Shown here: piece by piece, positions 1 to 8,246 of the stretch
Layout: every line of letters starts with the position of its first letter
How positions within the stretch are numbered: the first letter of the stretch is position 1
Source of the DNA: Pontibacterium granulatum
GTDB lineage: Bacteria; Pseudomonadota; Gammaproteobacteria; Pseudomonadales; Balneatricaceae
DNA: 64,000 nucleotides
Assembly (NCBI RefSeq): GCF_029961155.1
Contig: NZ_JASBRH010000007.1
Location: 62,001-126,000 of the forward strand
Direction: 5' to 3'
The notes under the pieces: model-generated
What the model saw: the letters and a program-made list of their open reading frames with translations, nothing else
Databases searched by the model: none
What the model was told of the DNA's origin: nothing
Program-made: the position numbers and the translations under genes

Positions 1-94
1 GGTTGATTACCTGGTGCTCGCAGACGTTGATCCATGGATTGTCGTATTGGTCTTCCCGGCTCAGGGTTTGCCACGGGTTTTCATAATCTTTCAC
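1..94 (-). CDS. NUDIX hydrolase, N-terminal part only (runs off the window)
   Basis: A GTG at 92-94 on the minus strand opens a frame that continues past base 1. It is preceded by a good ribosome binding site (AGGAAGGA, about 6 nt upstream). The 31 visible residues include PWQTLSREDQYDNPWINV and then EHQVIN. That is the typical opening of a NUDIX family with 'W.TLSS..vYeNPWI.V.ed.V' before the NUDIX box. The NUDIX box itself lies outside the window, so substrate and catalytic residues cannot be judged. It is divergent from the PilZ gene, with a shared 243-nt intergenic region that holds no other feature I can identify. Confidence 0.55.
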   Translation of the reverse strand, partial: MKDYENPWQTLSREDQYDNPWINVCEHQVIN

Positions 95-337
95 AGCTGA
101 TCCTTCCTGGGGGCATCCATAATCAAACAAATTTTATCTTACAACCGTTCACCGGTTATGCAGTCTGTCAGTTTGATAGTGACACAAATCCCTAGGAAAC
201 GGGGTTTGTTGCAGTGCCGTTGTAAGACCTTTGTCCTGTTCTGCAAAAAAGTTCTAGTCAAACCGCAAGATACTTCCAAGGTGTTGTATTAGCTGTTGCT
301 AAACCTACCTTAAACCCCAAGAGCTGGAGCGATCGTC

Positions 338-991
338 ATGGAGCAGATCAATAAGGGCTCAGTTCGCCGCTTGCCAAGGTTATCTGCAGGGATAGTGGTG
401 CAAGTGGTTTCAAGGGATGGACAGCTTAAATTGTTAACGCCGCTGGTTGAAGCCCATGGCGCAGAGGTGGTGATAGGCCGCCTGCCGGATTCGACCGTCG
501 AGCGAGAGCGCTACTTTAGCTTCAACCAGACATTGCTGGTTCGGACATCCGACCAGGGCGTCCTCTACTCCTGTGAAACGCAGGTTGTAGACGTTTCCCT
601 GCACCGCGCACGCCTGCGCATGAATACCGCACCCCGGGAGATCTACCGCCAGTATCAGCGAATGGAACAACGCTATGACTGTGCGCTGTGCGCGTATCTG
701 CATGGGCATTGCGCGGTGCAGGACGGACGTGTTGAAAATATCAGTGTAAGTGGTTGCCAGCTTGTCGTTAGCGATCCGCGCGTGATTACCGAAATTCAAA
801 CGCTTCAGAGCCAAAACAAGCCGCTTGGTTTTGAGGTGATGTTCCCTCACTGCGATCAATACCAGCACCTGCAGGGTAATGTGGTTTCGTTTATTGATCG
901 TCTGGAGGATTCGCCTTGCAGGGTGGGGTTGGAATTTTGTGGCAAGCGTGATGTGGTGACGGAGTACATCCAGCTGTTGCGCCTCAGTTGA
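338..991 (+). CDS. PilZ domain protein (probable c-di-GMP receptor)
   Basis: A 217-residue cytoplasmic protein. Residues 1-100 form a beta-rich YcgR-N-like segment. Residues about 105-215 look like a PilZ domain, with the c-di-GMP binding signature RxxxR at 108-112 and NxSxxG at 134-139 (NISVSG). Both motifs are intact, so ligand binding is likely. The two-domain layout resembles flagellar-brake proteins, but no flagellar genes are nearby and the output is unknown. It is transcribed alone, with a 530-nt non-coding stretch after it. The ATG lies downstream of a purine-rich GGAGCGATC, which fits an RBS. The family call is firm; the physiological role is inference. Confidence 0.8.
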   Translation: MEQINKGSVRRLPRLSAGIVVQVVSRDGQLKLLTPLVEAHGAEVVIGRLPDSTVERERYFSFNQTLLVRTSDQGVLYSCETQVVDVSLHRARLRMNTAPREIYRQYQRMEQRYDCALCAYLHGHCAVQDGRVENISVSGCQLVVSDPRVITEIQTLQSQNKPLGFEVMFPHCDQYQHLQGNVVSFIDRLEDSPCRVGLEFCGKRDVVTEYIQLLRLS

Positions 992-1524
992 CTCTCCAAT
1001 GACCGGTTATCTCGCATCGGATGCTCCTGCTAAGGAACCTGCGAAGTAAGTCCGAGACTTTCTCTGCGGTCGATAAAACAGCTTATACCCAGAGGGCACG
1101 CTGATGCGCGAAAGGCAGTGCAGCGGAATGACTGGTCCTTTCCAAGCTGCCTGACAAAGCAGAAGGCTGTTTTAGCGCCCGCCCTTCGGGGTATTCAGTG
1201 GTCCGTCACACGGGCAATCCGATCGATCTCTACGTTAGCGATTTGCGCCCGGCAGGCGTTCCTGAGGCAACCAGCATGGCTGTAACCACTGCCTTGATCT
1301 CGAATTGCTCTGGATGCCAGAGGCGTTTTGGACTTGTTCGTAGGTTCCCTAAGCAAGCGTAGGACATCAAGCCGTTGTAAACTAAGGAAAGGTGCGATCT
1401 GGTTCTGCATGCGACAGGACCTCCGGCAATATGTCCGCACCTCTTTAAAATGATCAGCGGTAAATCCCTCCTATCGTGAAATGCGTATCGTATAGCAGTT
1501 TGCGCAGGTAAGGGTGTAAAGGAT
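992..1524. other. 533-nt intergenic region without a convincing gene
   Basis: No ORF here has a plausible RBS plus protein-like composition on either strand. The part at 1020-1190 can fold into nested stems (separate entry). The rest (1195-1500) shows no recognisable family in either orientation. An 81-codon minus-strand frame across 1195-1440 is rich in Arg/Cys and unlike a real protein. Confidence 0.5.
1074..1174. other. Candidate structured RNA element
   Basis: TAAAACAGC at 1074-1082 is exactly complementary to GCTGTTTTA at 1166-1174. Inside it, GCAGC plus GGAA (about 1120-1130) can pair with TTCC plus GCTGC (about 1140-1150), and AAGGCAG/CTGCC can pair in addition. The result would be a closed, multi-stem element in the intergenic region. 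No known RNA family was recognised and no promoter or terminator was identified. It could be chance or a decayed mobile-element end. Confidence 0.25.
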
Positions 1525-3327
1525 ATGAGGTATATGCGGCAGGACCGGGTGCAACACTACAGTTGGCGTTACATCTTAGATGTGGCGCTGGAACACAGGC
1601 GGCAGTTGGTGCTGGCCAATGTGATCGCCATCATCGCGACCATCGCATCGGTGCCGCTACCGTTGCTGATGCCGTTGCTGGTGGATGAGGTGCTGCTCGA
1701 GCAGCCCGGTGTCATTGTTGAAACCCTTAATCCCTGGTTCCCGGAAAACTGGCACGGACCTACCCTCTATATCACCGCCGTACTGGTGATTACGGTGATT
1801 CTGCGGGTGATTGCCCTGGCATTGAACGTCTGGCAGGCACGCCAGTTCACCCATATCTCCAAAGACGTCATCTTCCGCATCCGCAGCGGTTTGCTGGAAC
1901 GCTTGAAGCGGATCTCCATGGCCGAATACGAAACTCTCGGCAGCGGTGCCGTGGCGTCCCATTTTGTCACGGATCTGGATACGGTCGATCGCTTTGTTGG
2001 CAGCTCGGTCAGTCGTCTGCTGGTTGCCGTGCTGTCGATCATCGGTACGGCGATTATCCTGCTGTGGATGCACTGGCAGCTGGCGCTTTTCATACTCTTC
2101 CTCAATCCGGTGGTGATCTATGTAACCACCGTGATCGGCAAAAAAGTGAAGCATCTGAAAAAGGACGAGAACAAGGCGTTCGAGATCTTTCAAAGTGCGT
2201 TGACCGAAACCCTGGATGCGATTCAGCAGATCCGTGCCGCCAACCGAGAAAAGCATTACCTGAGCCGGCTGATCGACGAAGCGCGTCATGTGCGTGACCG
2301 CTCGACTGCTTTCGAGTGGAAAAGTGATGCGGCGACCCGCTTCAGTTTTGTAGTGTTCCTGGTGGGCTTTGATCTGTTTCGGGCGCTGTCGATGTTGATG
2401 GTGGTGTTCTCCGGTCTGACCATCGGCGAGATGATGGCGGTGTTTGGCTACCTCTGGTTCATGATGGGGCCGGTACAGGAGGTGTTGGGTATTCAATATT
2501 CGTTCTACGGCGCTAAGGCCGCCTTGAGTCGAATCAACCGCCTGCTGGATCTGAATGAAGAACCGTACTTCGAGGAAGCGGAAAACCCGTTTGCGGGTCA
2601 GCGCACGGTATCGATCCAGATGGAGAATGTGCACTTTGGTTACTATCCGGATCAGGATGTACTGAAGGGGATTACCCTGGATATTGAGGCGGGACAGAAG
2701 ATCGCGTTGGTCGGTGCCAGTGGAGGGGGTAAGTCCACACTGGTTCAGGTACTGCTGGGTTTGTATCCGGCACGTGAAGGGCATGTGTTCTTTGATGGCG
2801 TACCGGTAGAAAAAATCGGTTTAGAGCGGGTTCGTGAGCACGTTGCAACGGTTTTGCAACAGCCCGCGTTGTTTAATGGCACCGTTCGAAGCAACCTTAT
2901 GATGGGCAGGGAATACAGTGATCATCAGTTGTGGCATGCCCTGAAAGTGGCACAGCTGGATCAGTTTGTAGCTGAGCAGGACGATGGGCTGGACACGCGT
3001 GTGGGACGCCAGGGGATTCGACTCTCCGGCGGCCAGCGTCAGCGGCTTGCGATTGCCAGGATGGTGCTCTCCGATCCGAAAGTAGTGATTCTGGATGAGG
3101 CGACTTCGGCACTGGATACGGAAACCGAGTTCGCGTTGCATCAGGCCCTGCAAACATTCCTGCAGGGACGTACCACCATCATAGTTGCCCACCGCCTGAG
3201 CGCGGTAAAACAAGCCGATCATGTCTATGTTTTTGAGGACGGCCAGATCTCTGAGCAGGGCGGCCACGAAGAGCTGTTGGATATGGACGGCCTTTATGCA
3301 CGTTTGTATGGGGAGCATCAGCACTAG
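1525..3327 (+). CDS. ABC exporter, fused membrane and ATPase domains (MsbA-like)
   Basis: A 600-residue half-transporter of the type I exporter (ABCB/MsbA) class. An N-terminal six-helix membrane domain (about residues 20-320) is followed by an ATPase domain (about 345-600). The ATPase has Walker A GASGGGKST at 397-405, the signature LSGGQRQR, Walker B VVILDEATSALD and the H-loop IIVAHRLS. All nucleotide-binding elements are present, so it should form an active homodimer, or a heterodimer with an unlinked partner. The substrate (lipid, peptide or drug) cannot be read from sequence. The ATG follows AAAGGAT. A ClsB-like gene begins 80 nt downstream, so a membrane-lipid role is possible but only inferred from that proximity. 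Confidence 0.85.
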   Translation: MRYMRQDRVQHYSWRYILDVALEHRRQLVLANVIAIIATIASVPLPLLMPLLVDEVLLEQPGVIVETLNPWFPENWHGPTLYITAVLVITVILRVIALALNVWQARQFTHISKDVIFRIRSGLLERLKRISMAEYETLGSGAVASHFVTDLDTVDRFVGSSVSRLLVAVLSIIGTAIILLWMHWQLALFILFLNPVVIYVTTVIGKKVKHLKKDENKAFEIFQSALTETLDAIQQIRAANREKHYLSRLIDEARHVRDRSTAFEWKSDAATRFSFVVFLVGFDLFRALSMLMVVFSGLTIGEMMAVFGYLWFMMGPVQEVLGIQYSFYGAKAALSRINRLLDLNEEPYFEEAENPFAGQRTVSIQMENVHFGYYPDQDVLKGITLDIEAGQKIALVGASGGGKSTLVQVLLGLYPAREGHVFFDGVPVEKIGLERVREHVATVLQQPALFNGTVRSNLMMGREYSDHQLWHALKVAQLDQFVAEQDDGLDTRVGRQGIRLSGGQRQRLAIARMVLSDPKVVILDEATSALDTETEFALHQALQTFLQGRTTIIVAHRLSAVKQADHVYVFEDGQISEQGGHEELLDMDGLYARLYGEHQH

Positions 3328-3406
3328 GGAGCAGGCGAATCGATTCGCAGGTTCCCGCGGAGATTTAGGATCTCCAGGGATGTTTCTCCGGGATTGAAGA
3401 GAGACT

Positions 3407-4525
3407 ATGCGAAAACGTTTTCAGTGGCGCGAAGGGAACAAGATTGACCTGATGGTCGATGGGGAAACCTTCTTTCCGGTTATGCTGGAAGAGATGCGTA
3501 AAGCGCGCCACAGCCTGCTGCTTGAGTTTTATCTGGTGGCATCCGGCAACATTACCGACCGTTTTGTGGAAGAGATGATCGCTGCGGTGAAGCGCGGCGT
3601 GATGGTCAGACTGATCATCGACGGTTTTGGTGCGCTCAAGTTTACCCAGGCAGACCGTAAGAAGCTGCAATTGGCCGGTGTGCAGATCGTGGTATACAAC
3701 CCGCTGCATGCGACCAAGTTGACCCGCAACTTTGCCCGTGACCACCGCAAGCTGCTGATTGTTGATCAACAAGTTGCTTTCATTGGTGGCACCGGTCTAA
3801 GCGACGTGTACTGGCGGGCGGAGGCCAAGGGCAGCCCATGGCATGAACTGATGGCGCGGGTGGAAGGCCCGGCCACTACCGATCTGCTTAAGGTCTATAA
3901 CGCCTTGTGGAACCGTTGCACCCATCAGGATTTACCCTCTGCACCGGAGTCCGCAGCGCCCGCAGGTGATGCTCAAATCCGTGTAACTACAGTGCAGGGG
4001 ATGTATCAACAGGAGATCAAGGCCAGCTTCCTGCACCGGGTTAATCGCTCGCAGGAACGGGTCTGGATGATGACTGCTTACTTCCTGCCATCCTTTTCCG
4101 TACGCGGTGCCCTGCGCCGGGCGGCCCGCCGTGGGGTGGATGTGCGCTTGATAATCGCCGGGCCCTACACGGATCAGCCCTGGGTGTTCCACGCCTCGAA
4201 ACGTTACTATCGCTCTTTACTTAAGGCAGGCGTTAAAATATACGAATATCAGCCCCGTTTTCTCCATGCCAAGGCGGCCGTCGTGGATGATTGGAGCAGT
4301 ATAGGTTCCTGTAATCTCGATCACTGGAACTTACGCTGGAATCTGGAGGCTAATGTAGAGGTACAGGATGCAACTTTCGTTAATCAGGTGGGACAGGTAC
4401 TGCGTGATGATATGCACCACTGTCATGAGGTTACCTACGATGAATGGATGCTGCGCCCCTGGCACCGTAAGTTGCGCGAGTATGTATGGGCCTGGTTGGC
4501 CAAACTGGCGTTGAAGATACGTTGA
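3407..4525 (+). CDS. Phospholipase D-type phosphatidyltransferase (cardiolipin synthase B-like)
   Basis: A 372-residue protein of the PLD superfamily with two HKD motifs: H113-x-K115-x4-D120 (HRKLLIVD) and H287-x-K289-x4-D294 (HAKAAVVD). Both are complete. There is no N-terminal pair of membrane helices, so it resembles ClsB (soluble N-terminus) rather than ClsA. The expected reaction is transfer of a phosphatidyl group between phospholipids to make cardiolipin at the inner membrane. Family members can also act on other phosphodiesters, so the exact reaction is inferred. It is followed after 13 nt by the lipoprotein gene, suggesting one transcript. Confidence 0.8.
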   Translation: MRKRFQWREGNKIDLMVDGETFFPVMLEEMRKARHSLLLEFYLVASGNITDRFVEEMIAAVKRGVMVRLIIDGFGALKFTQADRKKLQLAGVQIVVYNPLHATKLTRNFARDHRKLLIVDQQVAFIGGTGLSDVYWRAEAKGSPWHELMARVEGPATTDLLKVYNALWNRCTHQDLPSAPESAAPAGDAQIRVTTVQGMYQQEIKASFLHRVNRSQERVWMMTAYFLPSFSVRGALRRAARRGVDVRLIIAGPYTDQPWVFHASKRYYRSLLKAGVKIYEYQPRFLHAKAAVVDDWSSIGSCNLDHWNLRWNLEANVEVQDATFVNQVGQVLRDDMHHCHEVTYDEWMLRPWHRKLREYVWAWLAKLALKIR

Positions 4526-4538
4526 TGAGGATTTTGTT

Positions 4539-5003
4539 ATGAAGAAGATAGGTGTTGTGCTATCCGCAATACTGAGTGTGTCACTGCTGGCCGGTTGCGC
4601 CGGTGACCTGAGCGGCAGCACCTATTCCCGTTCTGAAGCGCGTAAAGTGCAGTATGTGCAGTACGGGGTAGTAGATTCAGTAACGCCGGTGGTAATCGAA
4701 GGCCGTGCTGATGGTGGTGTAGGTACGCTGGCCGGTGCTGTTGTGGGTGGTATCGCCGGTAGTGAAGTCGGTGGCGGTAAGGGCAGTGCAATCGCCTCTG
4801 TGATCGGCGCGGTGGCCGGTGGTGTTGTGGGTAGCAAAATCGAAGAGTCTGCTACCCGTGCGCAAGGCCAGGAACTGACCATCCAGCTGGAATCCGGTGA
4901 GATTATCTCCGTGGTGCAGGAGGTGAAAAACGGCGAGTTTTTCCGTCCGGGTGACCAGGTACGCGTACTGGAGCGCAACGGTACCATGCGTGTTGTGTAT
5001 TAA
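4539..5003 (+). CDS. Outer-membrane lipoprotein with glycine-zipper domain (SlyB-like)
   Basis: 154 residues. Residues 1-20 are a lipoprotein signal peptide with lipobox LAGC, so Cys21 should be lipidated. A glycine-rich stretch from about 60 to 105 (repeats of GAVVGGIAGSEVGGG type) forms a glycine zipper as in SlyB/Pcp-type envelope lipoproteins. A small beta-rich C-terminus follows (VQEVKNGEFFRPGDQVRVLE). The likely location is the periplasmic face of the outer membrane, in envelope integrity. Its start is 13 nt after the ClsB-like gene, with GAGGA upstream of the ATG. Confidence 0.85.
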   Translation: MKKIGVVLSAILSVSLLAGCAGDLSGSTYSRSEARKVQYVQYGVVDSVTPVVIEGRADGGVGTLAGAVVGGIAGSEVGGGKGSAIASVIGAVAGGVVGSKIEESATRAQGQELTIQLESGEIISVVQEVKNGEFFRPGDQVRVLERNGTMRVVY

Positions 5004-5025
5004 GCATTGCAATGCTGTAGGTGGT

Positions 5026-5056
5026 AAAAAGCCGTCTTTCTGGTACAGAGGACGGC
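5026..5056 (-). terminator. Intrinsic terminator for the SulP operon
   Basis: GCCGTC (5031-5036) pairs with GACGGC (5051-5056), with inner TCT/AGA pairing. On the minus strand the stem is followed by TTTTT (5026-5030). This closes the transcript from 7065 down through 5102. It lacks a T-run on the plus strand. Confidence 0.6.
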
Positions 5057-5101
5057 GTTCTACCGATTGGTTTGGCGCGTCGTTAATTGAGAAATTTACG
5101 G

Positions 5102-5332
5102 CTAGAAAAAAATCTGTGCATTGCTAAATCCTATCGTCTTAAGCTGGTCCAGAAGCAATTTAATATCACGTGCGGATATGGGCTTGTCCTCTTCGTCAAC
5201 CAGCACAAGAGACCGGCCGTTCTTCTGCACGACCATAATAAACCATTCATCCAAGTCGCTTGGATTTCGCCATAGTTGGACCCCAGTTAATGCCCCATCC
5301 GCAAACTGATCGATAGCTGTTTGCAGATTCAT
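5102..5332 (-). CDS. Small conserved-looking protein coupled to the SulP gene
   Basis: 76 residues, acidic, soluble, no signal peptide. Visible blocks are WRNPSDLDEWFIMV, GRSLVLVDEEDKPI and a C-terminal helix LLLDQLKTIGF. I do not recognise the family. The start codon overlaps the stop of the SulP gene by 4 nt (ATGA), so translation is coupled and the two products are probably needed together. It could be a regulatory or stabilising partner of the transporter; this is inference from coupling only. Confidence 0.65.
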   Translation of the reverse strand: MNLQTAIDQFADGALTGVQLWRNPSDLDEWFIMVVQKNGRSLVLVDEEDKPISARDIKLLLDQLKTIGFSNAQIFF

Positions 5333-7065
5333 GCTGGAACCTCTTGGTTTTTAATTTGTTCCAGGGCAGCAGCGAGGGTTGGGTAAAGATCACAACAGCC
5401 AGGAGCTGCCTGGAAACCGGCTTTAGTCAGTGTTTTCATCGGCTGAGTCTGGAAATCAGCTAGCATCAGCCGGATGTTGCGCGATGCACAGTCATCAATG
5501 AATTTATTCATCGCCGACATTCCGCCCGAATCCAAAAGTGGTACGCCATCCAGATACAGCACGATACCTTTCTGTTCAGTGTAACTATGCGATAGCTCGC
5601 CAAAGATCCGATCTGCTGCCGCAAAGAACAGAGGGCCATTAATTTTTAACACCATCCAGCCGCCAGGTAGGTGGATATCGACCAGTTTCCTGTTTTGACT
5701 GACATCCCTGACAATGGTCATCTCGGCAATTTCCTTCATAAACAATAGCGACGCCAAGATAATGCCCGCAGTGATTGCGATCACCATATCGAACAATGCG
5801 GTCAGGCTGAAGCAAGTAATAAACACGGCAATATCTGGCGCCGGTGCCTCCTGCAGTAGCTTGAGTGCTTTTGGTGCTTCGCTCATATTCCAGGCAACGA
5901 TCAGCAGCAGCGCCGCCATGCTCGTCATGGGTAGATAAGCCAGCAGCGGCGCCAGAAACAGTAATGCTAACAACACCACAATGGCATGGGTCATTGCTGC
6001 CAGTGGTGTTTGCGCCCCAGCCTTGAGGTTCGCCGCGGAGCGGGCGATGGCGGCGGTAGCAGTAATACCGCCAAAAAATGGCGTAATGATGTTGCCGAGG
6101 CCTTGGCCGAAAAGTTCGCTGTTTGCGCTGTGTTTTCGACCGGTCATGGTGTCGAGTACGACGGCACAGAGAAGCGACTCAATTGCCCCTAGCATTGCAA
6201 TGGCAAAGGCTGCCGAGAGTAGGTCCTGAGCAACTTGCCAGGTTAACTCAATTGCGGCTTCACCAGGTTGAACTCTTAGCCAGGGCCACTCGAAATCAGG
6301 AAGTATGGGAGGGATGCCTGAACCGATCGTTCCGCCAGGTAAGGCAAAGCTGAACGTGGAGCCGATGGTGGCGATGCTATATCCGGTCTGATTTAAGAAG
6401 TAAGCCAACAGGCTACCCACTACTACCGCCGGTAGGTGCGCGGGAATCGGCGTCTTGCAGCGCGGCCACAGCAACATGACGGCGAGGGTGAGCACGCCGA
6501 CGGTCAAGCTGCCAGCATCAAAACCTGCTGCGGAGGAGGCAAGCAGCATGACTTTTTCGGTGAAATGGCCGGGCATCGTCTCGATATGCAGGCCAAGAAA
6601 GTCTTTCACCTGTAAGACTGCAATCACAAGTGCGATGCCGGCAGTAAATCCAAGGGTAACGGATTCGGGGATATATTCGATATACCGTCCCAAACGCAGC
6701 AACGCCATTGTGATTAGGATCACGCCTGACATTATGCTGGCGACGAGGAGTCCTGATAAGCCGTATTGGGCAACGATGGGCACCAAAATAACGATAAATG
6801 CAGCGGTAGGTCCTGAAATGCTATACCTGGAGCCGCCAGTCAGTGGAATCAAGAAGCCCGCGATAATGGCCGTATAAAGACCATATTGCGGGGCAACGCC
6901 GCAGGCGATAGCGAGTGCCATGGACAGCGGAATAGCAATGATCCCAACCGTTAAACCCGCCATAAGATCTTTCCCCAGACGTGATAAGTCATAGGGGGCT
7001 TCCTTGAAGGCTTCACGCAGTGCAAAACCCAGGCGAAGGGAGAAAAGGTGCGCACGATGCCCCAT
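5329..7065 (-). CDS. SulP-family anion transporter with STAS domain
   Basis: 578 residues. The membrane part (about residues 25-435) contains the SulP hallmarks LTVGIIAIPLSMALAIA near the start and GGSRYSISGPTAAFIVIL. A C-terminal STAS domain (about 455-565) has LYLDGVPLLDSGGMSA. SulP proteins move sulfate, bicarbonate or dicarboxylates through the inner membrane, usually with Na+ or H+. The substrate here cannot be assigned. The gene is divergent from a ribbon-helix-helix regulator, and a palindrome lies in the shared 107-nt promoter region. That suggests local control, perhaps by that regulator. The translationally coupled 76-residue gene follows. Confidence 0.85.
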   Translation of the reverse strand: MGHRAHLFSLRLGFALREAFKEAPYDLSRLGKDLMAGLTVGIIAIPLSMALAIACGVAPQYGLYTAIIAGFLIPLTGGSRYSISGPTAAFIVILVPIVAQYGLSGLLVASIMSGVILITMALLRLGRYIEYIPESVTLGFTAGIALVIAVLQVKDFLGLHIETMPGHFTEKVMLLASSAAGFDAGSLTVGVLTLAVMLLWPRCKTPIPAHLPAVVVGSLLAYFLNQTGYSIATIGSTFSFALPGGTIGSGIPPILPDFEWPWLRVQPGEAAIELTWQVAQDLLSAAFAIAMLGAIESLLCAVVLDTMTGRKHSANSELFGQGLGNIITPFFGGITATAAIARSAANLKAGAQTPLAAMTHAIVVLLALLFLAPLLAYLPMTSMAALLLIVAWNMSEAPKALKLLQEAPAPDIAVFITCFSLTALFDMVIAITAGIILASLLFMKEIAEMTIVRDVSQNRKLVDIHLPGGWMVLKINGPLFFAAADRIFGELSHSYTEQKGIVLYLDGVPLLDSGGMSAMNKFIDDCASRNIRLMLADFQTQPMKTLTKAGFQAAPGCCDLYPTLAAALEQIKNQEVPA

Positions 7066-7134
7066 TAAAAACCTCTAGGATGTGTATAAAGTTAACATCA
7101 TTTGAATCATACAGATGTATTAGAATACAATTCA

Positions 7135-7153
7135 ATGTTAATCCTATTAACAT
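7135..7153. promoter_or_regulatory. Palindromic operator candidate (ATGTTAAT-N3-ATTAACAT)
   Basis: A perfect 8-bp inverted repeat with a 3-nt spacer lies 20 nt before the RHH gene and about 70 nt before the SulP gene. A further half-site GTTAACAT is at about 7091-7098, and a second perfect palindrome ATACAGATGTAT lies at 7109-7120. RHH repressors typically bind such closely spaced inverted repeats and autoregulate. Assignment to the adjacent RHH protein is inference. Confidence 0.5.
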
Positions 7154-7172
7154 ATAATGTGCTGAGGCTGAA

Positions 7173-7355
7173 ATGGAAAACCGTACCGCCAGATTGACGT
7201 TGCTAATCGATCCGAAGAAAAAGGCAGCTTTTGAGCAACTTTGCAGTGAGGAAGACGTAACACCGTCACAGAAAGTCAGGCAGTTTATTCGTGAGTATAT
7301 TGAGCAGCAATTAGGCGAGAATTGGCGCGAAGAGGTGTTCAGAGAGGGTTCTTGA
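7173..7355 (+). CDS. Ribbon-helix-helix (CopG/Arc-type) regulator
   Basis: 60 residues. The N-terminal strand RTARLTLLIDPKKKAAFEQL is followed by a helix-turn-helix SEEDVTPSQKVRQFIREYI, the normal plan of RHH DNA-binding proteins. These dimerise and insert the beta-ribbon in the major groove. No toxin gene is adjacent: the next gene downstream is UPF0149 in the opposite orientation, so this is not an obvious antitoxin. It is divergent from the SulP operon with a palindrome in between, so it may repress itself and SulP. Confidence 0.7.
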   Translation: MENRTARLTLLIDPKKKAAFEQLCSEEDVTPSQKVRQFIREYIEQQLGENWREEVFREGS

Positions 7356-7518
7356 AAACGCTAAACTCAGGCGGAAGAATTGAGATGCCTGTGTAGTCAC
7401 ACACAGTTTCCGTCAAAGAGAGCGCAGAATAGGCTGGTGGGGGCACGAATGCTAATTAAGTAAGATACGTGCCCGCCAAGTATTAATGTCTAATAACTGG
7501 CAACGAATTGTTGAAGTG

Positions 7519-8106
7519 TTACTTCTTCGGTGCGTGGAACAGCAGGTAAAGATCGATCAGCAGATCAGGGATCTGGCGCGCCATCTCTTCGCTCAGCTTC
7601 TTATCGCCACGCATTGCGGCCATCTCTTTGTCTTCGTCGAACAGTTCGGAGGCAACCATGATCGGCAGCATCAGTTCAGCGACGGTTTCCTCTTCCTGAT
7701 GGTTGAACCAAGCTTCCTCGTTCATGAATACACCTTCCATGAACGCCTGTGCCCACCAGGTCAGACCAGACATATCTTCGTCTTCGTCCGGGATCAGGGT
7801 CAGCTCGCACGGCAGATCAATTTCCTGATCACTGTACAGGTTGCTGTTGATCATCTGGTACAGGCGACGCAGCATCTCCATGATACGGTCGTGCTGTTCC
7901 TCGGAATCCCAGGTTGGCGCACCGTCAAAGACCAGTTCACTCCACTCCTGTTCGGAGACGGCTTTTGGGCTGATGTTGCAGGCGGTGAACAACCCGTGCA
8001 CGCCTACCAGATCCAGAGAATCTTCAGATACAGCGTCGGAGTAGAGGAAGTCCTCCAGTTCGTCCAGTTCAGCGTCGGACAGTTCAGCGTGAGTCAGTGC
8101 GTTCAT
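7519..8106 (-). CDS. UPF0149 / YecA-YgfB family protein
   Basis: 195 residues, strongly acidic and soluble. It has the UPF0149 features: an N-terminal helix with LEDFLYSD, then LVGVHGLFTACNISP, a central WAQAFMEGVF block and C-terminal hydrophobic helices. There is no SEC-C zinc tail as in the longer YecA proteins. The function of the family is poorly defined. It is transcribed alone, convergent with the RHH gene and divergent from recQ. Confidence 0.75.
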   Translation of the reverse strand: MNALTHAELSDAELDELEDFLYSDAVSEDSLDLVGVHGLFTACNISPKAVSEQEWSELVFDGAPTWDSEEQHDRIMEMLRRLYQMINSNLYSDQEIDLPCELTLIPDEDEDMSGLTWWAQAFMEGVFMNEEAWFNHQEEETVAELMLPIMVASELFDEDKEMAAMRGDKKLSEEMARQIPDLLIDLYLLFHAPKK

Positions 8107-8246
8107 TGCAACATCCCGTCAAGTAAATTACAGGTGCGATTCTAGCCGGAAAACCGCGCAATAGCAGCCTTATTTGAAGAAATATAGCCGCGGGTAGGAT
8201 GAATCGTTGATGACAGCAGCCTGGTGTTGGCGGATAATGCCGCCCC

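Noticed and set aside
7173-7355. RHH gene considered as antitoxin of a toxin-antitoxin pair
   Set aside because: No small toxin ORF follows in the same direction; the next gene is UPF0149 on the other strand.
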